Virus record (IMG/VR): IMGVR_UViG_3300024317_000014
Location: 1-28,063 of that record
Length of the DNA stretch: 28,063 nt
Origin: a virus
Strand: one strand, 5' to 3'
The position numbers and the translations under genes were made by a program. Positions 16,704 through 23,698 of this stretch are shown here, in pieces (positions within the stretch are counted from its first letter, which is position 1; every line of letters begins with the position of its first letter). The notes beneath the pieces were generated by a model. The model was not told the origin of the DNA and made no database searches. It saw only the letters and a program-made list of their open reading frames with translations.

Positions 16704-17126
16704 CTACCGGAAGTCTCCCAGAGCGTACTTCAGACCAGCTTCGGGGACTCCAAGCGTCTGCAACGACTCGCTGTAGCGCTTCTTATCCGCTTCCTCGGCC
16801 TTCTGGGTGTTGCTCTCACGTGCATTGAGATGCTGTTCGCCCAGTCCGGTGACTGAGCCGCCAGCTTCGGCCACGCCCACGAGATCCTCTTTAACCGACT
16901 TGGCCCAGTCCAAGTCAACCTTGCCCTCGGTGGTCATCTTGGGATTGCCGCATACCCGCTCCAGCAGTGATGCCTTCACGGTAAAGCCAGCCTCCCGTAC
17001 CAAGGTCCCGACAGTGGCGACAGCAAGAATCACGTTCTGCTGAGCCTCCATGACCTTGTTCTTCGCCTCTGCCGCGTCCAGTCTATCGCGCAGGGCTTGC
17101 ACTTCTGCGTCCGTTAATCCAGGCAT
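16704..17126 (-). CDS. Scaffold protein from internal in-frame start (Nu3-like arrangement)
   Basis: Within the protease gene, codon 326 is ATG, preceded by AAAGGAG with a six-base spacer, as good a ribosome site as any in the operon. Starting there gives 140 residues: MPGLTDAEVQALRDRLDAAE, then a long helical region, ending GVPEAGLKYALGDFR. Phage lambda makes its scaffold Nu3 in the same way, from inside the protease gene C, so scaffold can be made in excess of protease. The ribosome site and frame are seen directly; the scaffold role follows from the known arrangement. Confidence 0.75.
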   Translation of the reverse strand: MPGLTDAEVQALRDRLDAAEAKNKVMEAQQNVILAVATVGTLVREAGFTVKASLLERVCGNPKMTTEGKVDLDWAKSVKEDLVGVAEAGGSVTGLGEQHLNARESNTQKAEEADKKRYSESLQTLGVPEAGLKYALGDFR

Positions 17127-18101
17127 ATTACTCTCCTTTACATCGGTGATAGGGGCACTGCCCCGCTGCGATTCTGTAACTGGGACGATTGGGGCACCGC
17201 CCGCGCCCGCCTTGGTTACATAGTCTACTGAGTAAGCCTTCTCGAAGGACTGGGCAATCATGCCCGTGCGACCATCGACAGTGCCTGGGGCTGCCTTAAT
17301 CGCGGCGTTAATGCTGCACCCGATGTAAGGCCCCTTACTCATAATCTGTTCTTCGTGGTCAGGGAACACCATGGCCTCAGAGTAGAGGCCAGCACCCACC
17401 GGACCATTGGCATTCCAGTATGCATCACGGTCAAGCACACTGGCCAAGTCGTTAACGTCGCCCTCAGGCCGCTCAATCTGCTCCGTCTCGGTGGCATGAT
17501 TGAGGAACATCTGAGTGCCTTTCTTGAAGGCCTGTGGTCCAGTGGCCTTGATCATGGCTTCACTGTAATATGCCATCGAGCCCCATCCCGGCTTGATGAT
17601 GCAGACAGGGATACGGGTCTTGCTGGCCTCGGTGACCTTGATCCCCTCTGTTACGGCTGGTTCGCAGAAGGTGACCGACTCCCTGACGAGGGTGAACTCC
17701 TCCGCAGTCTCAGGCTTGTGAGTCTCGCGCACGGCCTTGAACCAGTCCATATCCTCCACGAGGCCTTGAGGAAGATCAAATAACGCCCGCATCGACTCAA
17801 GCGCTTCTGTGGCGGAAGATACGTAGGCGACATGCACCTTTTTAGCCGCGCCAACTGTGACGGTTGGGTCACTTCCAGCAGCACCTTGAGTAGCTGTGTA
17901 TGAGCGTTTGTAGTTCTGCCCCTTGTGAGAGTAGACAACATGCCCAGGAAATACATCATTAACCCACGGACCCTGTTCATCATAGGTGTTGTTCACCCCG
18001 TGAGCCGCCATGAGCGCAGTGCGAAGATGACCCCTGAGCGCATCATGGGACTGATTCATCGGCAAAGCCGCCTCAGCGACTGTCTTATAGAAGGGAAACA
18101 T
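16704..18101 (-). CDS. Prohead protease with C-terminal scaffold domain
   Basis: The start at 18101 is chosen over an upstream in-frame ATG at 18155 because AAAGGAGAAGTA precedes it and it avoids overlap with the portal gene. The 465-residue protein has a protease-like part: MFLNHATETEQIERPEGDVNDLASVL (His202) resembles the His motif of phage prohead proteases, and IGCSINA (Ser263) the Ser motif. The C-terminal 140 residues are Ala/Glu/Lys-rich and helical, like a scaffold. The protease would mature the prohead and digest the scaffold. An internal start at 17126 probably makes the scaffold separately. Confidence 0.88.
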   Translation of the reverse strand: MFPFYKTVAEAALPMNQSHDALRGHLRTALMAAHGVNNTYDEQGPWVNDVFPGHVVYSHKGQNYKRSYTATQGAAGSDPTVTVGAAKKVHVAYVSSATEALESMRALFDLPQGLVEDMDWFKAVRETHKPETAEEFTLVRESVTFCEPAVTEGIKVTEASKTRIPVCIIKPGWGSMAYYSEAMIKATGPQAFKKGTQMFLNHATETEQIERPEGDVNDLASVLDRDAYWNANGPVGAGLYSEAMVFPDHEEQIMSKGPYIGCSINAAIKAAPGTVDGRTGMIAQSFEKAYSVDYVTKAGAGGAPIVPVTESQRGSAPITDVKESNMPGLTDAEVQALRDRLDAAEAKNKVMEAQQNVILAVATVGTLVREAGFTVKASLLERVCGNPKMTTEGKVDLDWAKSVKEDLVGVAEAGGSVTGLGEQHLNARESNTQKAEEADKKRYSESLQTLGVPEAGLKYALGDFR

Positions 18102-18126
18102 TACTTCTCCTTTGTACCACGTAAAG

Positions 18127-19920
18127 CTAACGTTTCGCCCCCGGTAAAGGGGCACCTGAAGGCTTCGGAGTAGGCTTAGAGGCTGTTTTCATAGCTGCAT
18201 CTGCCGACTTGAGAGCCGCATCTCCAAGCTCTTTCTTACCCTGAGCTACCAGATGCTCATCGTCCATCTTGTCCGCCGGATCAGCAAAGCCTTGCAGCAC
18301 AGAGTCAGGATACAGCAGTTCTGTCATCCGCTGCGCATCCTCGCGGCCAAGAGCCTCAAGCAGCATCTCACAGACCACTTTACGGTCAGGGATGATACCC
18401 TCAGCGGCACTACCACCTAATGTTACAGCCTGGACAACCGAGCGAACACGATCGGTCACGTCGCGCTCAAGTATATTGGGGAACTCGATCTTGACGTTGG
18501 TGGTTTCACCTTCAGGTGGAATAACCGTAATTATTACGGTCCCGTCGAAGGAATCCCGTGTCATCTCGGCACTGTAGCCAGCCTTGTTGAGAACACCACC
18601 TGGAGCCTGAGCAGACCACTCAATCAATCGGGTGCAAAAGGCTTGTATGACCCCAGCCCACATGTCTTGACGAGAAACCATCTTAAGCTCAGTAGGACGA
18701 TCAAGGGTGGTAGATGTGGCGAAGTTGCCAATGTCGGAGTCCCCGAGGAAGTGTTCAGGGGTATCTGACCCAGCCGCGACCATTGACCTGAGTGCGCGTG
18801 CCTCATCTGGACCTGTCGTAGATCCCGCTGTTTTAATCGGCTTGACATCTGCGGCCCCCGATAACAAGGCCCAAGATGCTGTATTAGTGGGCGGATTATT
18901 GTCAATCGCCCGCCCATTCTGGACCCCTGTCTTCATCCTGTTCTTGCTGGCAGCGACACCAGCTTTCCCAGGCAATCCCGATATTTGGTACGCGAGTCTG
19001 GCATAAGCGGCCAGAATTGTGGCAAAGTTCTCCAGAATGCGCTTGTAGCCCGTGGCCCAGCCAAATGCTGAGATAAGCTCAGGGCACCCGAAGCGCATCA
19101 TGTCCAGCCCACCCGTCTTGAGATGGTAGGTGCAAGTGTCCCAGGCTATACGAGTGCCGTCGATATCGTACTTGCGGCGGGTAACTGGGTAGTAGTCCCA
19201 ATCCGGATACAGGGTGTTCTCCTGTACAGTGTCCTGCATCATCTGATCTTGGAGAAAGAAGCCCCCATTCGGGCCTCCAACGTTAGACACACGAGCATAA
19301 AAGCGGGGCTCTTTGGAGTCTTCAGGGTTGTAAATGATACCTTGTATTTGGTCAAAGGGGAGGAGTCGAACGCGGGCAGTGCCGTTTTCCTTGTTCCGAT
19401 AGAATATGAAGAACTGATTACCGTCAACCCGTTGCTGTCGCTCTCGCTCAGTCCAGGCATCCCCGATAATGCGTTGATTCTTCCTGTTATTGAAAAAGTC
19501 ATCAAGCACCTTCTGCACATTGGGGTTCTCAGCGGTGATCTGCACGCCTCTGCCCCAGACATATAGCTCCTGCACCGTCACGACACGCTTGATTAGAGGA
19601 TTGATCATGTACATGACACGGGAGAGCCCCACGATGCGCCTGAGAGTGGTACGGGTGAAATTGAAGGTAGCGTCCGCGCCATTCGCAAGCCAGCCACGAT
19701 CCTCACCGGAGAAGGTGGCCTCAAGCTCACCAAAAGCAGATTCCAGGACTTCCACCATCTTGCCCTTGAGCGCCTCTTGGGACGGCATACCTGAATCGCC
19801 ATCCTTCACCATGAGAGCCTCTTCGGCCAGATCAGCAGTCGCAGTCATGTGATTTGCGCCCAATGACGCGCCAGCCCAAGCCCCTACGAGCTTATCGCGC
19901 AGTTGCTTTCCGAATGTCAT
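18127..19920 (-). CDS. Portal protein
   Basis: A 597-residue protein between terminase and protease genes, the usual portal position. It has the portal layout: a helical N-terminus, RRIVGLSRVMYMINPLIKRV at the start of the core, an acidic/aromatic wing with DGNQFFIFYRNKENGTARVR, then FDQIQGIIYNPEDSKEP, and a helical C-terminal part. Portal rings form the DNA channel at one capsid vertex. Palindrome copy 9 encodes TVIIT near residues 461-465. The start at 19920 has no ribosome site; palindrome copy 10 ends two bases before it. Confidence 0.92.
   Translation of the reverse strand: MTFGKQLRDKLVGAWAGASLGANHMTATADLAEEALMVKDGDSGMPSQEALKGKMVEVLESAFGELEATFSGEDRGWLANGADATFNFTRTTLRRIVGLSRVMYMINPLIKRVVTVQELYVWGRGVQITAENPNVQKVLDDFFNNRKNQRIIGDAWTERERQQRVDGNQFFIFYRNKENGTARVRLLPFDQIQGIIYNPEDSKEPRFYARVSNVGGPNGGFFLQDQMMQDTVQENTLYPDWDYYPVTRRKYDIDGTRIAWDTCTYHLKTGGLDMMRFGCPELISAFGWATGYKRILENFATILAAYARLAYQISGLPGKAGVAASKNRMKTGVQNGRAIDNNPPTNTASWALLSGAADVKPIKTAGSTTGPDEARALRSMVAAGSDTPEHFLGDSDIGNFATSTTLDRPTELKMVSRQDMWAGVIQAFCTRLIEWSAQAPGGVLNKAGYSAEMTRDSFDGTVIITVIPPEGETTNVKIEFPNILERDVTDRVRSVVQAVTLGGSAAEGIIPDRKVVCEMLLEALGREDAQRMTELLYPDSVLQGFADPADKMDDEHLVAQGKKELGDAALKSADAAMKTASKPTPKPSGAPLPGAKR
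18525..18539. repeat. Dispersed palindrome, copy 9 (inside coding sequence)
   Basis: CCGTAATTATTACGG inside the portal gene, encoding TVIIT near residue 461, just before VIPPEGE. Confidence 0.95.
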
Positions 19921-19922
19921 GA

Positions 19923-19937
19923 CTGTAATTATTACGC
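19923..19937. repeat. Dispersed palindrome, copy 10
   Basis: CTGTAATTATTACGC, two bases upstream of the portal start codon. Confidence 0.95.
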
Positions 19938-19946
19938 TTTTGGCGA

Positions 19947-20336
19947 CTAAGATCTGTGGTTTGTTTGGTTATTCAATCCATGAACCATACCCCGTAATTC
20001 GGCAATCAGAGAGGCGTGAGACTCCACTTTCACACATAAGGAGTCCAGCGTTTTGGTGCTTATGCTATTCACCACACTCTGTGATTGCCCTGCCGTCTGA
20101 ATAGCAGCAGCTGCTGTGATCAATTCCCGAGCGGCGGTCTTCATATCAGCCGCAATCTCGGCAATTGCCTCGTTGGTTGTGCGTTTGAACTCAGCCAAAC
20201 TGGCCTCACTGGATAGAAACTTGTTATCCAGGACAGCCAGCTTGATGTCCATGTCGTGAGAGGACTTAACTGAAGATAAATATGCAGCGATAGCAGCAGA
20301 AAGGAGTGCCGCTGCCACCATGCGAACCCATTCCAT
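19947..20336 (-). CDS. Membrane-anchored coiled-coil protein (spanin-like topology)
   Basis: A 129-residue protein with one N-terminal hydrophobic segment (VRMVAAALLSAAIAAYL) followed by a long charged helical region with heptad-like spacing. This is the topology of inner-membrane spanins and similar small phage proteins. Lying between terminase and portal it is out of place for lysis, and no holin or endolysin is nearby, so the role is open. No ribosome site precedes the ATG at 20336. Confidence 0.75.
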   Translation of the reverse strand: MEWVRMVAAALLSAAIAAYLSSVKSSHDMDIKLAVLDNKFLSSEASLAEFKRTTNEAIAEIAADMKTAARELITAAAAIQTAGQSQSVVNSISTKTLDSLCVKVESHASLIAELRGMVHGLNNQTNHRS

Positions 20337-20437
20337 GCATACAGGGTACCAGCATAGTACTAGCGTTTCACCCCATTATGTGCCTTTTTTCACCAATCAG
20401 TACTAAGGTGAATCCCCTATTTCCGTAATTATTACGG
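20337..20437. other. Intergenic gap after terminase
   Basis: About 100 bases between the terminase stop and the next gene. It holds palindrome copy 11, a KpnI-like GGTACC, and AGTACT. I see no consensus promoter or terminator. Confidence 0.6.
20423..20437. repeat. Dispersed palindrome, copy 11
   Basis: CCGTAATTATTACGG immediately after the terminase stop codon (20438-20440), 86 bases before the next start. Confidence 0.95.
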
Positions 20438-21838
20438 TCAGAAAGGTGAAATATCTATCCCCCCTGTGTAGACCATCACGTCTTCAAACTCTTCCGGATC
20501 GTCTGCAAGGCTGTCGATAAAGGCCACCATATAGCGCAAAGCGTCCATACCGTGATTGTCCTTATCAAGCGGGATCTCATCTTTCTTACTATTTGCCTTC
20601 TCATTCTGCCTCTTATCCCACACGTAACCGTCAAACTCGCCCTCAGTGCTATACGGGGCTCCCCTGTCCTTAAGCTCCTCATCCACCGAGATTAGAGCAT
20701 CCCGCAGGATCATGATCCCAGGACGGCCCTCCCAATCAGGTAAAAGCCGCTTTTGGACACCTTGAACACCCTCTTGGATGCTCTTGTATGCCGCAAATGT
20801 CGGATATCCCGTGTGTCTCTGAAATACGGCCCTGCCCTCTGCGTCATGATCACAAATGATGGCCTGAGGGGGAGGTTGGCCCTCAGTGATGCTCATTATC
20901 TCCCTTGCTGCGTCCTCAACCAGCATCTGAGTGCGGTATAGTTCACGGTTGAGGTAGAGACGGCCTTGCGGGTCCTCCATCCAATCCTGCCAAACGAAAG
21001 GATGAGTAAAACCAAAGTCCAAGGACCAGTAATGAGTCCATTCTTCCCAGCCAACAGGTAATTCAGCACGAGAAATGAGATGAGTGTGAGTGTCCCAAGT
21101 GTCATAGACTATACCCTCCGCAGCGGCCCACTCTCCTTTATATAAGCGCTTGAATCGCACACCGGAGAGCCGTTTGAGCTTCGCCATGTAGCGGACGCCC
21201 TCCGGAGTCCAGCTTTGGCTACTTTGATCGAAGAATTTGGGGTTGTCCTCATGAAAGGACAGGTACATCTTGGTCAAGCCCTTGTCGCAGCGCACTTTTA
21301 GCCAATGAGTGGGCTTGTCTGGGTTGCAATCGCCCATCATTTGCTGATAGGGCACGACTCCATGGCGGATACAGGCCGTGCAGATTTCCCAGTCATTCTC
21401 AGTGGCCTCAGTGGCCTCCTGCATGTATCCGATGTCCCATTCGGACGAGTTTAGGCGATCTACGTCATCCAAACCGATGACCGCGCACATGGACTTGTTG
21501 GGATAGTTGAAAACTTGGTCCTGTTTGAGGAAGTGTACCTTGTCCTGGGGCTTGAGGATGAACTCCTGGTACATAGCAAGGCAGGAATTGGTCATCGAGG
21601 TGCGGGTTTTGCGGGACATGAAGCCCCTTGCGCCTGGATATTTGCTCAGGACAAGGTGAAGTTTATGTAAAAGTCCCAGAGACTTGCCAGTACCCTTTGG
21701 ACCCGCAACAAGTATCTCGTCAGACTTATCGAGAAACACCTCTTTCGACGCGCCATAGGGGGTGTATTTGATCTTGTAACCAGAAGCGGCGACTAGCTCA
21801 GGTTGGGCAGTTGCGGGGACTACCTTCTTCCTGGGCAT
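20438..21838 (-). CDS. terL: Terminase large subunit
   Basis: A 466-residue DNA packaging motor. The ATPase part has a Walker A motif GPKGTGKS at residues 46-53 and a Walker B/catalytic region DIGYMQEATE with E141. The C-terminal nuclease part has SLDFGFTHP (D274), IICDHDAEGR (D330, D332) and HGMDALRY (D432), matching the RNase H-like nuclease of large terminases. It would cut concatemeric DNA and pump it into the prohead. The gene follows the small subunit directly, three bases apart. Confidence 0.96.
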   Translation of the reverse strand: MPRKKVVPATAQPELVAASGYKIKYTPYGASKEVFLDKSDEILVAGPKGTGKSLGLLHKLHLVLSKYPGARGFMSRKTRTSMTNSCLAMYQEFILKPQDKVHFLKQDQVFNYPNKSMCAVIGLDDVDRLNSSEWDIGYMQEATEATENDWEICTACIRHGVVPYQQMMGDCNPDKPTHWLKVRCDKGLTKMYLSFHEDNPKFFDQSSQSWTPEGVRYMAKLKRLSGVRFKRLYKGEWAAAEGIVYDTWDTHTHLISRAELPVGWEEWTHYWSLDFGFTHPFVWQDWMEDPQGRLYLNRELYRTQMLVEDAAREIMSITEGQPPPQAIICDHDAEGRAVFQRHTGYPTFAAYKSIQEGVQGVQKRLLPDWEGRPGIMILRDALISVDEELKDRGAPYSTEGEFDGYVWDKRQNEKANSKKDEIPLDKDNHGMDALRYMVAFIDSLADDPEEFEDVMVYTGGIDISPF

Positions 21839-21840
21839 GT

Positions 21841-22308
21841 CTATACCGCATCCACGTCAACGCCTACATAGATGCGGATTGCCGTCTCCTGTTGATTCTT
21901 TTCTTCCGGCTTGTCAAGAGCCAGCAACTTACGGCGGCGATCAGATATTTGCAGGCTAAGACCAGCCGCAGCAAGATTGCCAGCCTCTGCCAGTGGTTGG
22001 TAGAAGCGTAGGAGAGCATCATACCGTTCGATCTCCATTTGGCGCATCTCTTCGGTAGTTTCGGAGAACTCCTTGATGGCCATACCCATCACCTGCTTGG
22101 CGTCCTCACTGGCCGTGACCGTGGTGCACCCTAAAGTGCGGGCAATCTCCTCGTACGAGTAGCCTTGACGCCTCAACTCGACCACTTTATACCGTCTGTC
22201 CACTTGACGTAGCGTCTGGACCGAATTAACTACATTCGAGCCCCTGGTTTTCCCCTGAGTGCGGAGGGCCTTGACGGGAACAGCCTTCTTGGATCTCTTA
22301 GTCGCCAT
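21841..22308 (-). CDS. terS: Terminase small subunit
   Basis: A 155-residue protein with a basic N-terminus, an HTH at about residues 40-72 (YKVVELRRQGYSYEEIARTL then a recognition helix), a helical oligomerisation region, and a C-terminal tail. It directly precedes the large subunit. Small terminases recognise the packaging site on DNA. The ATG at 22308 has no clear ribosome site; the probable promoter at 22330-22358 would give a leader of only about 15 bases. Confidence 0.88.
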   Translation of the reverse strand: MATKRSKKAVPVKALRTQGKTRGSNVVNSVQTLRQVDRRYKVVELRRQGYSYEEIARTLGCTTVTASEDAKQVMGMAIKEFSETTEEMRQMEIERYDALLRFYQPLAEAGNLAAAGLSLQISDRRRKLLALDKPEEKNQQETAIRIYVGVDVDAV

Positions 22309-22324
22309 AATCAGTTGCCATAAT

Positions 22325-22339
22325 CTGTAATTATTACAC
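22325..22339. repeat. Dispersed palindrome, copy 12 (overlaps late promoter)
   Basis: CTGTAATTATTACAC. On the minus strand its TAATAAT core lies 16-17 bases after a perfect TTGACA. Confidence 0.95.
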
Positions 22340-22358
22340 TCTGCTATTCTAGTGTCAA
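22330..22358 (-). promoter_or_regulatory. Probable late operon promoter
   Basis: On the minus strand TTGACA (22358-22353) is followed after 16 or 17 bases by TAATAAT (22336-22330), a sigma-70 type promoter just upstream of the terminase small subunit. The -10 lies inside palindrome copy 12, so a protein bound to the palindrome should block it. Confidence 0.75.
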
Positions 22359-22359
22359 C

Positions 22360-22396
22360 GGTACTAGTACCCGCAGTCCCGTTACTCTCTTGCGGG
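22360..22396. promoter_or_regulatory. Palindrome and hairpin upstream of late promoter
   Basis: GGTACTAGTACC (22360-22371) is a perfect 12-bp palindrome beside the -35 element. CCCGCA (22370-22375) and TGCGGG (22391-22396) can form a stem that could terminate transcription from the gene ending at 22429; there is no T-run. Confidence 0.5.
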
Positions 22397-22428
22397 CTGC
22401 GATTGGGGGGGAGGTGCGGGCCTTCCCC

Positions 22429-22704
22429 TTAGTCGTTATCGTACGAGATGGTTAGCGTAGTTCCATTCGGGACGTACGCATAGAGCCCACCCAGACGATA
22501 TCCAGGCAGGGCAGGTTCCTTGGGTGGCAGGATTGTCATCTTGCCCGTTTCGAGACTGGCCCCGTGCGATGAGTCTGTAGTGGACCCGCCCAGTCGAGCA
22601 GGACCCCCAACAGCGCAGATATACACCGCAGTGGCCATAATCTGCGCATCAGTGGTTAGCTGGTGCGTAGCATTGTTACCGGAGATGTCGGCTAGTGATT
22701 TCAT
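22429..22704 (-). CDS. Small protein of unknown function (91 aa)
   Basis: The protein begins MKSLADISGNNATHQL and ends GTTLTISYDND, is Gly/Thr-rich and beta-prone, and has no membrane segment. It resembles small virion-associated proteins in composition, but I do not recognise it. On the minus strand a perfect TATAAT ends six bases before its ATG, so the transcript would start at or next to the start codon (leaderless). It faces the plus-strand gene at 22726 across a 21-base gap. Position upstream of the late promoter suggests separate regulation from the structural genes. Confidence 0.75.
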   Translation of the reverse strand: MKSLADISGNNATHQLTTDAQIMATAVYICAVGGPARLGGSTTDSSHGASLETGKMTILPPKEPALPGYRLGGLYAYVPNGTTLTISYDND

Positions 22705-22709
22705 GCACC

Positions 22710-22716
22710 TATTATA
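22710..22716. promoter_or_regulatory. Overlapping divergent -10 elements, leaderless genes
   Basis: TATTATA reads as TATAAT on the minus strand, six bases before the ATG at 22704, and as TATTAT on the plus strand, ten bases before the ATG at 22726. Neither gene has a Shine-Dalgarno sequence. The -35 regions are weak. Confidence 0.6.
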
Positions 22717-22725
22717 CGATTAAGT

Positions 22726-23034
22726 ATGGAAATCACCATTTACTGGTCAGACAAGCTCGGAGCCCCGCATAGAAAGTTCCGAGAGTTTGTGCAAGAGATG
22801 GCCAACCGCATCAATTTTGGTCATGCCCGCCATGGATTCCCCAATTTCAATGATGATTACTGGGGATCACTCAAGAAAGAGATGGAAGCCTACAATCACA
22901 CAGGCAATAAAGAGCACCTGTACAATATCGCCAACTTCGCCGAGCTTGAATGCCGTGTCCCTTCACACCCCAAGCACCATTATGCAGCCGTCAAATCTGT
23001 GAATCGCAACGGCAAGAGGAAGATTGGGGAGTGA
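22726..23034 (+). CDS. Hypothetical phage protein (102 aa)
   Basis: The protein begins MEITIYWSDKLGAPHRKF and is mostly helical, with ANRINFGHARHGFPNFNDDY followed by KKEMEAYNHTGNKEHLYNIANFAELE. The pattern of a helix, TGN-EHL--IANFA and then a conserved-looking PSHPKHHY recalls small phage proteins annotated as hypothetical or MazG-like, but I cannot confirm a nucleotide pyrophosphatase role because the usual acidic EExxE motif is not evident. It is divergent from the 22429-22704 gene and convergent with the LuxR-type gene. Confidence 0.75.
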   Translation: MEITIYWSDKLGAPHRKFREFVQEMANRINFGHARHGFPNFNDDYWGSLKKEMEAYNHTGNKEHLYNIANFAELECRVPSHPKHHYAAVKSVNRNGKRKIGE

Positions 23035-23037
23035 GGA

Positions 23038-23081
23038 CGGGAGAGGTGGCAGGAACCCGTTGCTTGAGGTGGCCTCTCCCG
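23038..23081. terminator. Hairpin terminator between convergent genes
   Basis: CGGGAGAGG (23038-23046) and CCTCTCCCG (23073-23081) form a perfect 9-bp stem with a 26-base loop, between the stops of the plus gene (23034) and the minus gene (23083). It lacks a clear T-run, so efficiency is uncertain. Confidence 0.65.
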
Positions 23082-23082
23082 C

Positions 23083-23484
23083 CTATTGCATTGGCGTTTT
23101 ATTCACCTTATCACGGTTTCTGTCCCACCAGATAGCCGCTGAGGTGCGATTAGCGTGACCTGTTTTGCCCAGCACCTCACTCACATAGGCTTTAATGGTT
23201 CCAGTGTCCAGTTTCAGCTTGAAAGCTATTTCCTTGTTGAGCAGGCCTTCCACCAAGCAGTCCAGCACTTGGTAGTTGCGCACGGTGAGGGGTTCCCCTA
23301 GCAACTGCTCCCTAGTTCTGCGCGTTTGGTACAGTTTCCTGCGCTCTGGAGTCTGGCGGCACGCATGGCAGATCTTGGCTTTCGCGTTATTGCAGATGTA
23401 AGCGTGGAAGTCCTTGCCGCAACGTGCGCAATTGTTCATCTCAAGCTGTGGAACATCATCTCGAATAGGGCCTTTATATGGCAT
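23083..23484 (-). CDS. LuxR-type HTH regulator with N-terminal zinc ribbon
   Basis: In 133 residues there are two parts. Residues 19-42 carry a Cys cluster (C19-x2-C22, C31, C39-x2-C42) suggesting a zinc ribbon. Residues 66-118 match a GerE/LuxR-type DNA-binding domain: LTVRNYQVLDCLVEGLLNKE, then IAFKLKLDTGTIKAYVSEVL and a final helix. Such domains bind DNA as dimers. It is preceded by a strong promoter (23699-23727), a structured 200-base leader and palindrome copy 13 inside a larger inverted repeat, so it may be autoregulated and is a candidate to bind the dispersed palindromes. An alternative start is ATG at 23439. Confidence 0.85.
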   Translation of the reverse strand: MPYKGPIRDDVPQLEMNNCARCGKDFHAYICNNAKAKICHACRQTPERRKLYQTRRTREQLLGEPLTVRNYQVLDCLVEGLLNKEIAFKLKLDTGTIKAYVSEVLGKTGHANRTSAAIWWDRNRDKVNKTPMQ

Positions 23485-23487
23485 CCA

Positions 23488-23522
23488 GGGTACCTACCGT
23501 AATTATTACAGTACTGGTACCC
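23488..23522. promoter_or_regulatory. Extended inverted repeat around palindrome copy 13
   Basis: GGGTACC (23488-23494) and GGTACCC (23516-23522) flank copy 13 (23497-23511), making a 35-bp imperfect palindrome directly upstream of the LuxR-type gene. GTACTGGTACCCGC (23511-23524) recurs with one change at 22361-22374 beside the late promoter. Confidence 0.7.
23497..23511. repeat. Dispersed palindrome, copy 13
   Basis: CCGTAATTATTACAG, 12 bases upstream of the LuxR-type gene start. Confidence 0.95.
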
Positions 23523-23532
23523 GCTCGGACAG

Positions 23533-23638
23533 CCCGCTTCGCGTGCAGTCCTCGCTCCGCTCGTCCAGTACAGGGCTCTGGGGGATTGCGAAGATCCCGG
23601 TATTTGCTGCGTAAGCAGCAAAGAGGGATCGAAGCGGG
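23533..23638 (-). ncRNA. Structured leader RNA element upstream of the LuxR-type gene
   Basis: The segment is closed by CCCGCTTC (23533-23540) with GAAGCGGG (23631-23638). Inside are GATCCC/GGGATC (23593-23598 and 23625-23630), which encloses a perfect 8-bp hairpin TTTGCTGC-GTAA-GCAGCAAA (23603-23622), and GCAGTCC/GGATTGC (23545-23551 and 23583-23589), complete only in plus-strand RNA where it has a G-U pair. A consensus minus-strand promoter starts transcription near 23692, so this would be the 5' leader of the LuxR-type mRNA or a small RNA. Strand is inferred from the promoter. Confidence 0.6.
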
Positions 23639-23698
23639 AGGTATCGTGTGAATCCCCCCTTCCCTCTCTCTTGGAACTCTCTCCCAACCCCCCTTCTT

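Noticed and set aside
16704-18155. ATG 18155 as the start of the protease gene
   Set aside because: It would overlap the portal gene by 29 bases and has no ribosome site; ATG 18101 has AAAGGAG at a good distance.
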